From Blastocatellia bacterium (lineage in GTDB: Bacteria > Acidobacteriota > Blastocatellia > HR10): 64,000 nucleotides of DNA. The translations under genes were made by a program, and so were the position numbers. This document shows positions 45,295-54,984 of the stretch, one piece after another (position 1 is the first letter of the stretch; each line of letters begins with the position of its first letter). Location: contig JANWYV010000034.1 in the NCBI GenBank assembly GCA_025055075.1, positions 1 through 64,000 on the forward strand, read 5' to 3'. The notes under the pieces are model-generated. The model was not told where the DNA came from. It ran no database searches and was given only the letters and a program-made list of their open reading frames with translations.

Positions 45295-45323
45295 AGTTTA
45301 GCACCGATCGTGCGATTTCTCCA
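45295..45323 (-). promoter_or_regulatory. Promoter of tyrS
   Basis: On minus: TGGAGA (45323-45318), 17-base spacer, TAAACT (45300-45295), divergent from the NosL-like gene promoter. Confidence 0.45.
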
Positions 45324-45337
45324 TCGAAGCGGCGCGC

Positions 45338-45367
45338 TTGGGCGCCGATGCGCTTCGGGAGTATAAT
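45338..45367 (+). promoter_or_regulatory. Promoter of the NosL-like gene
   Basis: TTGGGC (45338-45343), 18-base spacer, perfect TATAAT (45362-45367), 30 bases before ATG. Confidence 0.55.
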
Positions 45368-45397
45368 TCCCGTCGGAATCCGCGTGGAGGGCAGACC

Positions 45398-45889
45398 ATG
45401 CGGCGCGCGACGATGAGCGGCTTGCTGGTGATCCTCGTGCTGGGGATCGGGGGATATGCCGTCATCTCGCGCGTGCGACGGGAAGGAGCAGCCATGTGTC
45501 AGGTCTGCTCTCGTCCGATCCATCGCGGACAGATGTTCGTGCTGCAGCTAGACAATGGAAAGCGCGAGCGCACATGTTGTCCGCGCTGTGGCCTCCATTT
45601 CGAGCAGCGTGCGCCCGAGCGCGTGCGCGCGGCCTGGGCGACGGATTTCGCCTCCGGGCGATTGATCGAGGCCGAACGAGCCGTTTACGTAGAGGGGAGC
45701 GACATCATGACCTGCTGCCGTCCGACGCCGCTGCGCGAACCGGGCATCGTGTACGAACGGCATTGGGATCGGTGTTTGCCGAGCCTCATCGCGTTCGAGC
45801 GAGAAGCCGACGCGCGCGCTTTTCAGGTGGAACACGGAGGCCGCGTGCTCACCTATCTTGAGAGCATGACGAGCGTGCGAGAGCGATAG
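45398..45889 (+). CDS. Membrane-anchored Cys-rich protein, NosL-like
   Basis: 163 residues from ATG 45398 (GGAGGG upstream). An N-terminal transmembrane anchor (8-22) is followed by MCQVCSRPI, a [10 protein letters not shown] cluster and DIMTCCRP: seven cysteines in CxxC, CCxxC and CC patterns. The segment [21 protein letters not shown] resembles NosL copper-binding lipoproteins, which load nitrous-oxide reductase, though NosL proper has a Met-Cys site and lipobox. No nosZ is nearby. The likely role is metal (copper or zinc) binding outside the membrane; uncertain. Confidence 0.6.
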   Translation: MRRATMSGLLVILVLGIGGYAVISRVRREGAAMCQVCSRPIHRGQMFVLQLDNGKRERTCCPRCGLHFEQRAPERVRAAWATDFASGRLIEAERAVYVEGSDIMTCCRPTPLREPGIVYERHWDRCLPSLIAFEREADARAFQVEHGGRVLTYLESMTSVRER

Positions 45890-45892
45890 GGG

Positions 45893-46363
45893 ATGGGCAT
45901 GTATCTCTATCTCGTCCAACATGCCGAGGCGAAGCGAGAGGAAGAGGACCCCGCGCGCCCATTGACGGAGCGGGGATGGGCGGACATCCGTAAGATCGCG
46001 GCCTTTCTGGAAGCGCGCTCGTTGCCGCCGCTGCGGGTGATCTATCACAGCGGCAAGACGCGCGCGGCGCAGACGGCGGAAGTCCTAGCTGGTGCGCTTA
46101 AGCCCAGTGACGGGTGCCAAGCGACCGATGGTTTAGATCCACTCGCCGATCCGACCATCTGGCTCGAGCGGGTGAACGCCGCGAGCGAAGATCTCATGCT
46201 CGTCGGGCATCTGCCACATTTGGATCGCTTGAGTGCGCGGCTGCTCTCTGGCGGAACGATCGGCGAAGGCCTCGTCGCCTTCCGCATGGGCGGGATCGTC
46301 TGCCTGCAGCGAGAGGGGACGACCTGGCGCGTGCGCTGGATGATCGTCCCGGAGCTGTTGTGA
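45893..46363 (+). CDS. sixA: SixA-type phosphohistidine phosphatase
   Basis: 156 residues, histidine-phosphatase superfamily. YLVQHAEAKREEEDPARPLTERG is the SixA-type start (H10 is the phospho-acceptor, in QH instead of the usual RHG), with YHSGKTRAAQTAEVL and LMLVGHLPHLDRLSARLL completing the pocket. E. coli SixA acts on phosphohistidine of the PTS protein NPr. Starts three bases after the preceding gene. Confidence 0.88.
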   Translation: MGMYLYLVQHAEAKREEEDPARPLTERGWADIRKIAAFLEARSLPPLRVIYHSGKTRAAQTAEVLAGALKPSDGCQATDGLDPLADPTIWLERVNAASEDLMLVGHLPHLDRLSARLLSGGTIGEGLVAFRMGGIVCLQREGTTWRVRWMIVPELL

Positions 46364-46373
46364 AGGAGGGATT

Positions 46374-47387
46374 ATGCGAAGGGAATGGATGACGGTTCCG
46401 CGCGAGCTCCATGGGGACGGGCGCTTCCTCCTGCCCCGGAAAGAGTTCACGCCTGCCTACTTGCGCACATATGAGGAGGGGCGCTTGAAAGAGAAAGTCG
46501 AAGAAGCGCGCGAGCTGCTGCGCTCCTGCACCGTGTGCCCGCGCGACTGTCGGGTGAACCGTTTGGAGAATAAATTCGCCGTTTGTCGGAGCGGCCGTTG
46601 GGCGCGCGTCTCCAGTGCTTTCCCTCACTTCGGCGAGGAGGACTGCCTGAGAGGATGGAACGGCTCGGGGACGATCTTCTTCGCCTTTTGCAACCTTCGC
46701 TGCGTCTTCTGCCAGAACTGGGAGACGAGTCAGTTGGGGGAGGGGGAGGAAGTCACTCCCGAAGAGCTGGCGATGCTCATGCTCCGCTTGCAAGCGGAGG
46801 GGTGCCACAACATCAACTTCGTGACGCCGGAGCACGTCGTGCCTCAGATTTTGGAAGCATTGCCCCTGGCCATCGAGCGCGGATTGCGCGTGCCATTGGT
46901 GTATAACACGAGCGGCTACGATAGCCTCGATAGCATTCGCCTGATGGACGGCATCGTGGACATCTACATGCCTGATTTCAAGCTCTGGAATTCTGAGCCT
47001 GCGCGGAAGTACTTGCTCGCCCGGGATTATCCGGAGGTCGCGCGTCGCGTGATTCGCGCCATGCATGAACAGGTCGGGGAGCTGCGCGTGGATGAGGATG
47101 GCATTGCGCGGCGCGGCGTCCTGGTGCGCCATCTCGTCATGCCGGGCTTGCTCGACGATACGCGGGAGATCCTCCGGTATCTCGCCGAGGAGATTTCCCG
47201 CGACACCTACGTGAACATCATGGATCAATACCGTCCGGCGTGGAAGGCGCGCACGGACGATCGCTTTCTGGAGATCAATCGTCGAATCACCCAAAAGGAG
47301 CTAGAGCAAGCGTTCGCGTATGCGCGCGCGGTCGGCCTCTGGCGCTTCGACGTCCGCTGGCGATGGGTCGCCGTCCGCGTCGTGTGA
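46374..47387 (+). CDS. Radical SAM protein, PflX/PflA-like
   Basis: 337 residues. CNLRCVFCQNWE (C106, C110, C113) binds the 4Fe-4S/SAM cluster. An upstream Cys set (SCTVCPRDCRVNR and C71 in VCRSGR) is a second metal or Fe-S motif typical of the PflX group. INFVTPEHVVPQILEAL and YNTSGYDSLD fit the family, annotated as pyruvate-formate-lyase-activating-like. No glycyl-radical partner is nearby, so the target is unknown. Ten bases after sixA. Confidence 0.85.
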   Translation: MRREWMTVPRELHGDGRFLLPRKEFTPAYLRTYEEGRLKEKVEEARELLRSCTVCPRDCRVNRLENKFAVCRSGRWARVSSAFPHFGEEDCLRGWNGSGTIFFAFCNLRCVFCQNWETSQLGEGEEVTPEELAMLMLRLQAEGCHNINFVTPEHVVPQILEALPLAIERGLRVPLVYNTSGYDSLDSIRLMDGIVDIYMPDFKLWNSEPARKYLLARDYPEVARRVIRAMHEQVGELRVDEDGIARRGVLVRHLVMPGLLDDTREILRYLAEEISRDTYVNIMDQYRPAWKARTDDRFLEINRRITQKELEQAFAYARAVGLWRFDVRWRWVAVRVV

Positions 47388-47436
47388 AGGGCCGGGCGTC
47401 TTTGGAAGCCGTGAGTTGCCCGGCCGCTGGGCGCGC

Positions 47437-48600
47437 TCAGAGATTGGCCGGCTTCTCCGTGAGCCTCACCGGGAGCGTCATGCGCTGTCGTCCCCGATAG
47501 ATGGTGACGTTGACCGTATCCCCGGGACGAAAGCGCATGAGTATGCGCGAGATGTCGTCCACGGAGTTGACCTTCTCCCCGTTTATCTCGACGATGATGT
47601 CTCCACCCAGGTAGAAGAGGCGGCCGCGAATGCGCACCGGTTGGTTCCCGCCGCGAATCCCCGCGCGATCTGCCGATTCCCCGGAGATGACTTGCGAGAC
47701 CAACACGCCCGAGCGCACGGGCAGTCCCAATTCGTCGGCCAGGGCGGAGACGGGGATGGGGAAGACATCAATCCCGAGCCATGGCCGGCGCACCCGCCCG
47801 TAGGCGATGAGATCGGGGACGATGCGCCGCGCCAGATTGATCGGAATGGCGAAGCCAATCCCCACACTCCCTCGCGAGGGAGAGAGAATAGCCGTATTCA
47901 CGCCGATCATCTCGCCCCGCGAGTTCAAGAGCGGCCCGCCGGAATTCCCTGGATTGATCGAAGCATCGGTTTGAATCGCCCCCTCGATCAAGCGTCCGTT
48001 CTCAGCGCGCAAGGGACGCCCCAGGGCGCTGATGATTCCTCGAGTGAGCGTCTGGCCGATGCCGAAGGGATTTCCGATGGCCAGTACCTTCTGGCCGACG
48101 GCCAGTTTATCCGAATCGCCCATGCGCACGACGGTCAGCTTCTCGCGCGGCGCATTGATCTTGATGACGGCCAGATCCGTATCGGGATCACCGCCTACGA
48201 ACGTCGCTCGATATTCGCTCCCATCAGCTAAGGTGACGAACAGTTGCCGTGCGCCTTCGACGACATGATAGTTCGTCAGGATGTGGCCCTGCGCATCAAT
48301 GATCGAACCAGAGCCACTGCCTTCTTCAGGATAGATGGCGAAGAAGTCTTGCACGAGTGTGACCGTGCGGATATTCACGACGCCGGGCGAAACGGCCTTG
48401 TAGATCTCGATATTGTTCCGCTCGTCCTCGGTGAGCGCCGTCGGGCCAGAGGACGCTTGCGGAAGATCGAACGTCGGGGGCGATCCGAACAAACTCGCCG
48501 GCCGGTCCACCCATCGTTGATAGCCGATGAACAGACCGACGGCGATCACTCCCGAGAGAATGCCAATGAGCAAGAGATGTCGAATCGAGAGCTGATTCAT
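47437..48600 (-). CDS. HtrA/DegP-type serine protease with PDZ domain
   Basis: 387 residues from ATG 48600 (GAGGAGG upstream). An N-terminal transmembrane anchor (about 8-27) and trypsin-like domain with the triad H112 (TNYHVVEG), D142 (DTDLAVIK) and S220 (INPGNSGGPL). One C-terminal PDZ domain has GDIIVEINGEKVNSVDDISRIL. DegS/HtrA-like periplasmic protease in stress response or protein quality control. Confidence 0.93.
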   Translation of the reverse strand: MNQLSIRHLLLIGILSGVIAVGLFIGYQRWVDRPASLFGSPPTFDLPQASSGPTALTEDERNNIEIYKAVSPGVVNIRTVTLVQDFFAIYPEEGSGSGSIIDAQGHILTNYHVVEGARQLFVTLADGSEYRATFVGGDPDTDLAVIKINAPREKLTVVRMGDSDKLAVGQKVLAIGNPFGIGQTLTRGIISALGRPLRAENGRLIEGAIQTDASINPGNSGGPLLNSRGEMIGVNTAILSPSRGSVGIGFAIPINLARRIVPDLIAYGRVRRPWLGIDVFPIPVSALADELGLPVRSGVLVSQVISGESADRAGIRGGNQPVRIRGRLFYLGGDIIVEINGEKVNSVDDISRILMRFRPGDTVNVTIYRGRQRMTLPVRLTEKPANL

Positions 48601-48637
48601 CGTCGCGCCTCCTCTGTGAGCCTCATCAGAATTCTCA

Positions 48638-48666
48638 ATTATCCGCTTCGGCGAGCCGATGAGCAA
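48638..48666 (-). promoter_or_regulatory. Promoter of the htrA-like gene
   Basis: On minus: TTGCTC (48666-48661), 17-base spacer, GATAAT (48643-48638), 37 bases before ATG. Confidence 0.55.
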
Positions 48667-48684
48667 ATCGCGCATCGTGCGAAT

Positions 48685-48713
48685 TTGCGTGCGGTGACAG
48701 CGGGGGCTAGACT
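48685..48713 (+). promoter_or_regulatory. Promoter of hemL
   Basis: TTGCGT (48685-48690), 17-base spacer, TAGACT (48708-48713), 45 bases before ATG. Confidence 0.45.
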
Positions 48714-48758
48714 ACTACTTGATCCGCGCGAGGAGAATCGAGGAGGGGAGGTCGAGGG

Positions 48759-50063
48759 ATGTTGCGAACGCAATCGTCCGAATGGTTTCGTCGAGCGGTG
48801 CAGGTGATCCCCGGCGGAGTCAATAGTCCCGTGCGCGCGTTTCGCGCCGTCGGCGGAGAGCCGCTTTTCATTCGTTCGGCATACGGAGCGTACCTCGAAG
48901 ATGCCGATGGGAACCGCTTCATTGACTATGTGGGCTCTTGGGGGCCGATGATCCTTGGCCATGCGCATCCGGAAGTGGTGCGAGCGCTCGAGGAGGCCGT
49001 GCGGCGAGGGACGTCCTATGGCGCGCCGACCGCTTGGGAGGTGGAGATGGCCGAAGAGATTCGCGAAGCGCTGCCCTCTATCGAGAAGGTGCGGATGACC
49101 AACTCGGGCACCGAAGCGACCATGAGCGCCATTCGGTTGGCCCGCGCCGTCACTGGGCGTCGCAAGATCGTGAAATTCGAGGGCTGTTATCATGGCCATG
49201 CCGATGCGCTTCTGGTGCGCGCTGGGTCTGGCGTCGCGACCTTGGGCCTCCCCGATAGCCCAGGGGTGCTTCCCGAACTGGCCGCGCAAACCCTCGTCAT
49301 CCCATTCAATGATGAGAACGCATTGCAGGAGACGTTCGACGCGCACGGGCCGGACATCGCTGGCGTGATCCTAGAACCGGTCGTGGGAAACATGGGCTGC
49401 GTTCTTCCGAGGCCCGGCTTTTTGTCGAAAGTGCGCGCGTTGACCGAGCGACATGGCGCACTCCTCATTTTCGATGAAGTGATGACGGGGTTTCGCGTGG
49501 GATATCACGGCGCGCAGGGGCTCTATGGCATTCGCCCCGATCTGACGTGTTTGGGGAAGATCATTGGCGGCGGGCTGCCCGTTGGCGCTTTCGGTGGACG
49601 GGAGGAGATCATGCGTTGGGTCGCTCCCGAAGGACCGGTCTATCAAGCGGGCACGCTCTCGGGGAATCCGTTGGCTATGGTGGCCGGACTCACGACGCTG
49701 CGCATTCTCAAGCGCGAGCGGGAGACGCTCTATCCGCGGCTCGAACGCCTGACGGCCCGCTTGGCCGAGGGAATCCAAGCGGAGGCCGAACGTTGCGGCG
49801 TGCCCGTTCGGGTCAATCACATCGCGTCAATGCTGTCAGTCTTCTTCACTGATCGCGAGGTCACGGATTGGGCCTCGGCGGCTTCGAGCGATCGGGAGCG
49901 CTTTCGGAGGTTTTTCCATGGGTTGTTGAAGCGAGGGATCTATTGGCCGCCTTCACCATTTGAGGCAGCCTTTGTGAGCGCGGCACATGGTGAGGCGGAG
50001 ATCGAGGCGACGCTCAACGCCGCGCGCGATGCGCTTCGCGAGATCGCGCAATCGGAGGCGTAA
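48759..50063 (+). CDS. hemL: Glutamate-1-semialdehyde 2,1-aminomutase
   Basis: 434 residues, class III PLP fold. VNSPVRAFRAVGGEP at the start, RMTNSGTEATMSAIRLARA, FDEVMTGFRVGYHGAQG and the PLP lysine K267 in LGKIIGGGLPVGAFGG are all diagnostic. It makes 5-aminolevulinate in the C5 pathway of heme and related tetrapyrroles. Confidence 0.97.
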   Translation: MLRTQSSEWFRRAVQVIPGGVNSPVRAFRAVGGEPLFIRSAYGAYLEDADGNRFIDYVGSWGPMILGHAHPEVVRALEEAVRRGTSYGAPTAWEVEMAEEIREALPSIEKVRMTNSGTEATMSAIRLARAVTGRRKIVKFEGCYHGHADALLVRAGSGVATLGLPDSPGVLPELAAQTLVIPFNDENALQETFDAHGPDIAGVILEPVVGNMGCVLPRPGFLSKVRALTERHGALLIFDEVMTGFRVGYHGAQGLYGIRPDLTCLGKIIGGGLPVGAFGGREEIMRWVAPEGPVYQAGTLSGNPLAMVAGLTTLRILKRERETLYPRLERLTARLAEGIQAEAERCGVPVRVNHIASMLSVFFTDREVTDWASAASSDRERFRRFFHGLLKRGIYWPPSPFEAAFVSAAHGEAEIEATLNAARDALREIAQSEA

Positions 50064-50394
50064 AGCGAGCACGCGTGGCCCAGGGCCGAATTGGGAGGTC
50101 CGTCTCGGAAAGATCCTCGAGCCGGAGATTGGTGCGCGCTCCGCACACCTTGATTCGCCAGGTTCGAGGAAGCCGCATTGGCAGAAGGGGACGAATCCTG
50201 ACGGGTGGTCTTTCGGACGCTCACCTCCTCGCTTCGGAATACGCCATCGGAAGAATCGCGAGGAACACGCGACCCCCTGACGACTGACTTTTTCCTGGCA
50301 AGCGGGGGAGCAACGCGGAGAAATCGCCCCTTGGGCTCGCGCGGTGGTATACTTTGGTCGCGTCGTGAGACTTCGGAGTTGGAGGAGGGGGGAT
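50064..50394. other. 331-base gap between hemL and hutU
   Basis: No tRNA, no gene with support and no strong hairpin. A -10-like TATACT lies at 50348-50353 without a matching -35; it may belong to the hutU promoter. Confidence 0.5.
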
Positions 50395-52047
50395 ATGACA
50401 TCGCGCGTCATTCGAGCCCCACGCGGTCGCGAGTTGACGTGCAAGGGCTGGCATCAAGAGGCCGCCCTGCGCATGTTGATGAACAATCTCGATCCCGAGG
50501 TGGCGGAGAAGCCCGATGAGCTTATCGTCTATGGAGGAGCTGGGAAGGCCGCACGCAATTGGGAATGTTTCGAAGCGCTCGTCCGCTCCCTGCGAGAGTT
50601 GGAGAATGACGAAACGCTCCTGGTGCAGTCGGGCAAACCCGTCGGCATCTTCCGCACGCACGAGTGGGCGCCGCGCGTGCTCATCGCGAATGCGAATCTC
50701 GTGCCCCATTGGGCGACGCTCGACGAATTCCTGCGCTTGGAGGCCATGGGCCTCATCATGTACGGGCAGATGACGGCGGGGAGTTGGATTTACATCGGGA
50801 CGCAAGGCATCGTGCAGGGAACGTTCGAAACCTTCGCCGCTGTAGCCGAGCGGCATTTCGGTGGGGATTTGCGCGGGCGGCTCGTCGTCTCCGGAGGAAT
50901 GGGGGGGATGGGCGGCGCGCAACCCCTAGCGGCCACGATGAACGGGGCGGCTTATTTGGGCATCGAGGTGGATCCCGCGCGCATTGAACGGCGCATCCGC
51001 ACGGGCTATTGCGATCGCATGAGCTTCGATCTGGAGGAAGCGCTGCGCTGGGTATTGGAGGCCAAGGCGCGAGGCGAAGCGCTCTCGGTCGGATTGGTCG
51101 GAAATTGCGCCGAGGTCTTGCCTGAACTCGTGCGGCGGGGCATCGTCCCCGATGTCCTCACCGATCAAACGAGCGCTCATGATCCGTTGAACGGCTATAT
51201 CCCGGCTGGCCTGAGCGTCGAACAGGCGGCGGAGTTGCGCCGTACGAATCCGTCGGACTACATCAAGCGCGCGTATGATTCGATCGCCCGACATGTCGAA
51301 GCCATGCTCGCGCTCAAACGCCAGGGGGCCGTCACGTTCGAGTACGGCAACAACATTCGCAAGCAAGCGGAGTTGGCGGGCGTGAAGGACGCTTTCGAGT
51401 TCCCCGGGTTCGTCGTCGCCTACATTCGGCCGCTCTTCTGTCAGGGACGAGGGCCATTCCGTTGGGTGGCGCTCTCGGGCGATCCCGAAGACATTCGCAA
51501 GACGGATGAATTGGTGCTGGAGCTATTCCCCGAAGATCGTATCTTGCGCCGTTGGATCACGCTCGCGCGCGAGAAGGTGAGATTTCAAGGATTGCCGGCG
51601 CGCATCTGTTGGCTCGGCTACGGCGAACGCGCCGAGTTTGGATTGGCCATTAATGACCTGGTGCGCGAAGGAAAGCTCTCGGCCCCCATCGTCATCGGTC
51701 GCGATCATCTCGATTGCGGATCGGTCGCGTCTCCATATCGCGAGACCGAGGGGATGAAAGACGGCAGCGATGCGATTGCCGATTGGCCGATCCTCAACGC
51801 GTTGCTCAATACGGCGTCCGGCGCTTCGTGGGTCGCCTTCCATCACGGCGGGGGTGTGGGCATCGGATACAGTCTGCACGCCGGACAGGTGATCGTCGCC
51901 GACGGGACGCGGGAGGGCGCCTTGAGGCTCGAGCGCGTGCTCACGAACGATCCGGGGATCGGCATCGCGCGTCATGCTGATGCTGGGTACGAAGAGGCCA
52001 TTGCGACGGCGCGCGCTAAGGGCGTGAAGATCCCCATGCTCACGTGA
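50395..52047 (+). CDS. hutU: Urocanate hydratase
   Basis: 550 residues from ATG 50395 (GGAGGAGG just upstream). [70 protein letters not shown] (NAD-binding) and [11 protein letters not shown] are all canonical HutU. It converts urocanate to imidazolone propionate in histidine degradation. hutH, hutI and hutG are not in this window. Confidence 0.96.
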   Translation: MTSRVIRAPRGRELTCKGWHQEAALRMLMNNLDPEVAEKPDELIVYGGAGKAARNWECFEALVRSLRELENDETLLVQSGKPVGIFRTHEWAPRVLIANANLVPHWATLDEFLRLEAMGLIMYGQMTAGSWIYIGTQGIVQGTFETFAAVAERHFGGDLRGRLVVSGGMGGMGGAQPLAATMNGAAYLGIEVDPARIERRIRTGYCDRMSFDLEEALRWVLEAKARGEALSVGLVGNCAEVLPELVRRGIVPDVLTDQTSAHDPLNGYIPAGLSVEQAAELRRTNPSDYIKRAYDSIARHVEAMLALKRQGAVTFEYGNNIRKQAELAGVKDAFEFPGFVVAYIRPLFCQGRGPFRWVALSGDPEDIRKTDELVLELFPEDRILRRWITLAREKVRFQGLPARICWLGYGERAEFGLAINDLVREGKLSAPIVIGRDHLDCGSVASPYRETEGMKDGSDAIADWPILNALLNTASGASWVAFHHGGGVGIGYSLHAGQVIVADGTREGALRLERVLTNDPGIGIARHADAGYEEAIATARAKGVKIPMLT

Positions 52048-52152
52048 GCGCGCGATCGTCAGTGGGGCGCTTGCGGGTTCGAGGGGCGATAGCGTAATTT
52101 TCGCTCCCTTCGTGCCAAGCGGTCGAGACGCGAGCGTGCGGAGGAGTTCGAT

Positions 52153-53586
52153 ATGGAGCGAACGAGTTCAACGCCGTTGGTGGTCATCGGAAGTGGGCCG
52201 GGAGGATATGCGGCTGCCTTTCGCGCAGCAGACCTCGGACTCTCAGTGACTTTGATCGGTCAAGAGCCGACGCCTGGTGGCGTCTGTTTGCACGTCGGGT
52301 GCATTCCGTCGAAGGCCCTTTTGCACGTCGCGCGCGTGCTCGCGGAAGTGCGAGAGGCTGAGCGATGGGGGATCGCGTTCTCGACCCCACGAATTGATCT
52401 GGACCGTCTGCGAGCATGGAAGCGGAGCGTGGTGGACCGACTGACGGGCGGCCTGCGGCTGTTGGCCGAGCAACGCGGCGTGCGTTACGTGTGCGGGCGC
52501 GCGCGATTGCTGGATGCGCGGACGCTTCTGGTGGAGACCGATTCCGGTGATGTCGAGCGCGTGAGCTTTCAACAAGCGATCTTGGCGACCGGATCGCGGC
52601 CCGCAGAATTGCCGGGGATTCCCATGTCGAGTCCGCGCATCATGGATTCGACGCGCGCTCTGGAGCTGGAGGACGTGCCGCGCACGCTGCTTGTGGTGGG
52701 CGGGGGATACATTGGGCTCGAACTCGGCACGGTCTATGCCATGCTCGGCGCGCGGGTGACGCTCGTGGAGATGATGCCGGGGATTTTGCCCGGCGTGGAT
52801 CGCGATCTCGCATCCGTTTTGGCTCGTCGGATCGAGTCGCTCTTTGAGGCTGTCCTCGTCAATACCGTTGTCGCGGACCTTCGAGAGGAAGCCGAGGGCG
52901 TGCGCGTGCGTTTGGAAGGCGTCGGGGGACATGCCGTTCCGCCGCCGACGGAACGCGTGTTCGAGAAGGTCCTCGTTTGCGTTGGGCGGAAGCCGAACGC
53001 GCAGGATCTCGGGCTGGAGCGCACGCGCGTGGAACGCGATGCTCGCGGTTTCGTGCAGGTGGACGCTCAGCGGCGCACGGCGGAGCCGACGATCTTCGCC
53101 ATCGGCGATGTCGTGGGCGAACCGATGCTCGCGCATAAGGCCATGCATGAGGCTCGCGTGGCCGTGGAAGCGATCGTCGGACGCCAGGCGGCGTTCGCGC
53201 CGCGCGCGATCCCAGCCGTCGTCTTCACCGATCCGGAGATCGCGTGGTGCGGATTGACGGAGACGCAAGCGCGACAAGAGAATCGTCCGATCAAGGTCGC
53301 GCGCTTCCCATGGGCGGCGTCTGGGCGAGCGGTGACCTTGGATCGCCCCGAGGGGGTCACAAAACTCATCCTCGATCCGGAGAACGAGCGAATCCTCGGC
53401 GTGGGCATCGTCGGGGTGGGAGCTGGAGAGCTGATCGCCGAAGGCGTCCTGGCCATCGAGATGGGCGCGCGCGCTTCGGAATTGGAGAGAGTGATCCATC
53501 CGCATCCGACGCTCTCGGAGACGCTCATGGAGGCTGCCGAGGCCTTCCTCGGCCTGAGTCCGCATCTCTATCGGCGTAAGACGTGA
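52153..53586 (+). CDS. lpdA: Dihydrolipoyl dehydrogenase
   Basis: 477 residues. FAD motif VIGSGPGGYAAAFRAA, redox disulfide C45/C50 in GGVCLHVGCIPSKALLHVA, NAD motif VVGGGYIGLELGTVYAMLG, and the C-terminal dimer motif HPHPTLSETLMEAA with the active-site His. It is the E3 component of 2-oxoacid dehydrogenases or the glycine cleavage L-protein. No E1/E2 genes are adjacent. Confidence 0.93.
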   Translation: MERTSSTPLVVIGSGPGGYAAAFRAADLGLSVTLIGQEPTPGGVCLHVGCIPSKALLHVARVLAEVREAERWGIAFSTPRIDLDRLRAWKRSVVDRLTGGLRLLAEQRGVRYVCGRARLLDARTLLVETDSGDVERVSFQQAILATGSRPAELPGIPMSSPRIMDSTRALELEDVPRTLLVVGGGYIGLELGTVYAMLGARVTLVEMMPGILPGVDRDLASVLARRIESLFEAVLVNTVVADLREEAEGVRVRLEGVGGHAVPPPTERVFEKVLVCVGRKPNAQDLGLERTRVERDARGFVQVDAQRRTAEPTIFAIGDVVGEPMLAHKAMHEARVAVEAIVGRQAAFAPRAIPAVVFTDPEIAWCGLTETQARQENRPIKVARFPWAASGRAVTLDRPEGVTKLILDPENERILGVGIVGVGAGELIAEGVLAIEMGARASELERVIHPHPTLSETLMEAAEAFLGLSPHLYRRKT

Positions 53587-53669
53587 ACAGCGCGCTCGGC
53601 CTCGCGTTCGTCGCGCTTGAGTATAGGGGATCGCGAGCGCATGATCATTCTTTCCTAGGGAGGAGGAAA

Positions 53670-54980
53670 ATGAGCGTGCGCCGATTGGGATTGGGGAGCA
53701 TCCTGTTGCTCACTGCGTTGTGTGGCGCCGTATCCGCGCAGGAAGTCACACTACGTGCGAATGCGGCGCGGATGGAGGAGCGCATCCTTCGTTTGGCCGA
53801 ATTCGGAAAGGACCCGCGCGGGGGCGTTAGCCGCCTGGCCTTCAGCGAGGCGGATCTTCAAGGGCGGGCGTATATCATCTCGCTCATGCGCCAAGCGGGT
53901 CTGACTGTGCGCGTGGATCCGGCGGGCAATATCATCGGACGTCGCGAGGGTCGCGAGCCGCATCTGCCCCCGATCGTCTTCGGTTCGCACATTGATTCTG
54001 TGCCCAATGGCGGGCGCTACGATGGCGTCGTTGGCGTCATCGGCGCCATCGAATGCATCGAAGTGCTGAATGCGCACGGCGTGATGACGCGACATCCATT
54101 GGAAGTGATCGTCTTCGCTGCCGAAGAGGGAGGCCTTTTCGGCAGTCGGGCGCTCATCGGGGCATTGACGCCGGAGGCGCTGGCCGTCGTCACCAATAGT
54201 GGGAAAACCGTGCGCGACGGTATCCGCGCGATAGGCGGTGATCCGGATCGGCTCGCTGAGGCCGTGCGCCGTCCGGGAGAAGTCAAAGCCTTCCTCGAAC
54301 TGCACGTCGAACAGGGAGGGGTGCTCGAAGCCGAGGGCGCGCAGATTGGCGTCGTCGAGGGGATCGTCGGCATCCGACGGTGGGACGTGGAGGTCGAAGG
54401 GTTCGCCAATCACGCAGGGACGACGCCGATGAATCAGCGCCGCGATGCGCTCGTGGCAGCGGCCGAACTGATCCTCGCTGTGAATCGCGTGGTGACGAGC
54501 GTACCCGGACGTCAGGTGGGAACCGTCGGTCGTATCGTCGCTGAGCCCGGTGCTGTCAACGTCATCCCGGGGCGCGTCCGCATGAGTCTGGAGCTGCGCG
54601 ATCTCTCGGCCGAGAAGATCGAACAGCTCTTCGAACGCATTCGCGACGAGGCTCGCGCCATCGAGAACCGACGCAGTGTGACGATCACTTTCACACCCAT
54701 TGATGCGACGGCCATCCCCGCTCCAACCGATGCGCGCGTGCGTCAGCTCATCGCGGAGACAGCTCGCGAGCTGGGCCTGCGCGCGATCTTCATGCCGAGT
54801 GGCGCCGGACACGATGCGCAGAACATGGCGCGTATTGCTCCAACCGGCATGATCTTCGTGCCGAGCGTTGGTGGCATCAGTCACTCTCCTCAGGAATACA
54901 CGCGCCCCGAGGATTTGGCCAACGGCGCGACCGTGTTATTGCATACGATCTTGAAAATTGATCGTGGCGCCTTACCCTGA
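53670..54980 (+). CDS. Zn-dependent amidohydrolase, M20 (allantoate/N-carbamoyl amino acid hydrolase-like)
   Basis: 436 residues from ATG 53670 (AGGAGG upstream). A signal peptide at 1-23 ends AVSAQ, so it is exported, which is unusual for the family. IVFGSHIDSVPNGGRYDGVVGVI and VFAAEEGGLFGSRAL carry the metal ligands, then FLELHVEQGGVLE, GFANHAGTTPM and MPSGAGHDAQNMARI. Family members hydrolyse allantoate, ureidoglycolate or N-carbamoyl amino acids; the substrate is unknown. Confidence 0.88.
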   Translation: MSVRRLGLGSILLLTALCGAVSAQEVTLRANAARMEERILRLAEFGKDPRGGVSRLAFSEADLQGRAYIISLMRQAGLTVRVDPAGNIIGRREGREPHLPPIVFGSHIDSVPNGGRYDGVVGVIGAIECIEVLNAHGVMTRHPLEVIVFAAEEGGLFGSRALIGALTPEALAVVTNSGKTVRDGIRAIGGDPDRLAEAVRRPGEVKAFLELHVEQGGVLEAEGAQIGVVEGIVGIRRWDVEVEGFANHAGTTPMNQRRDALVAAAELILAVNRVVTSVPGRQVGTVGRIVAEPGAVNVIPGRVRMSLELRDLSAEKIEQLFERIRDEARAIENRRSVTITFTPIDATAIPAPTDARVRQLIAETARELGLRAIFMPSGAGHDAQNMARIAPTGMIFVPSVGGISHSPQEYTRPEDLANGATVLLHTILKIDRGALP

Positions 54981-54984
54981 TTCG

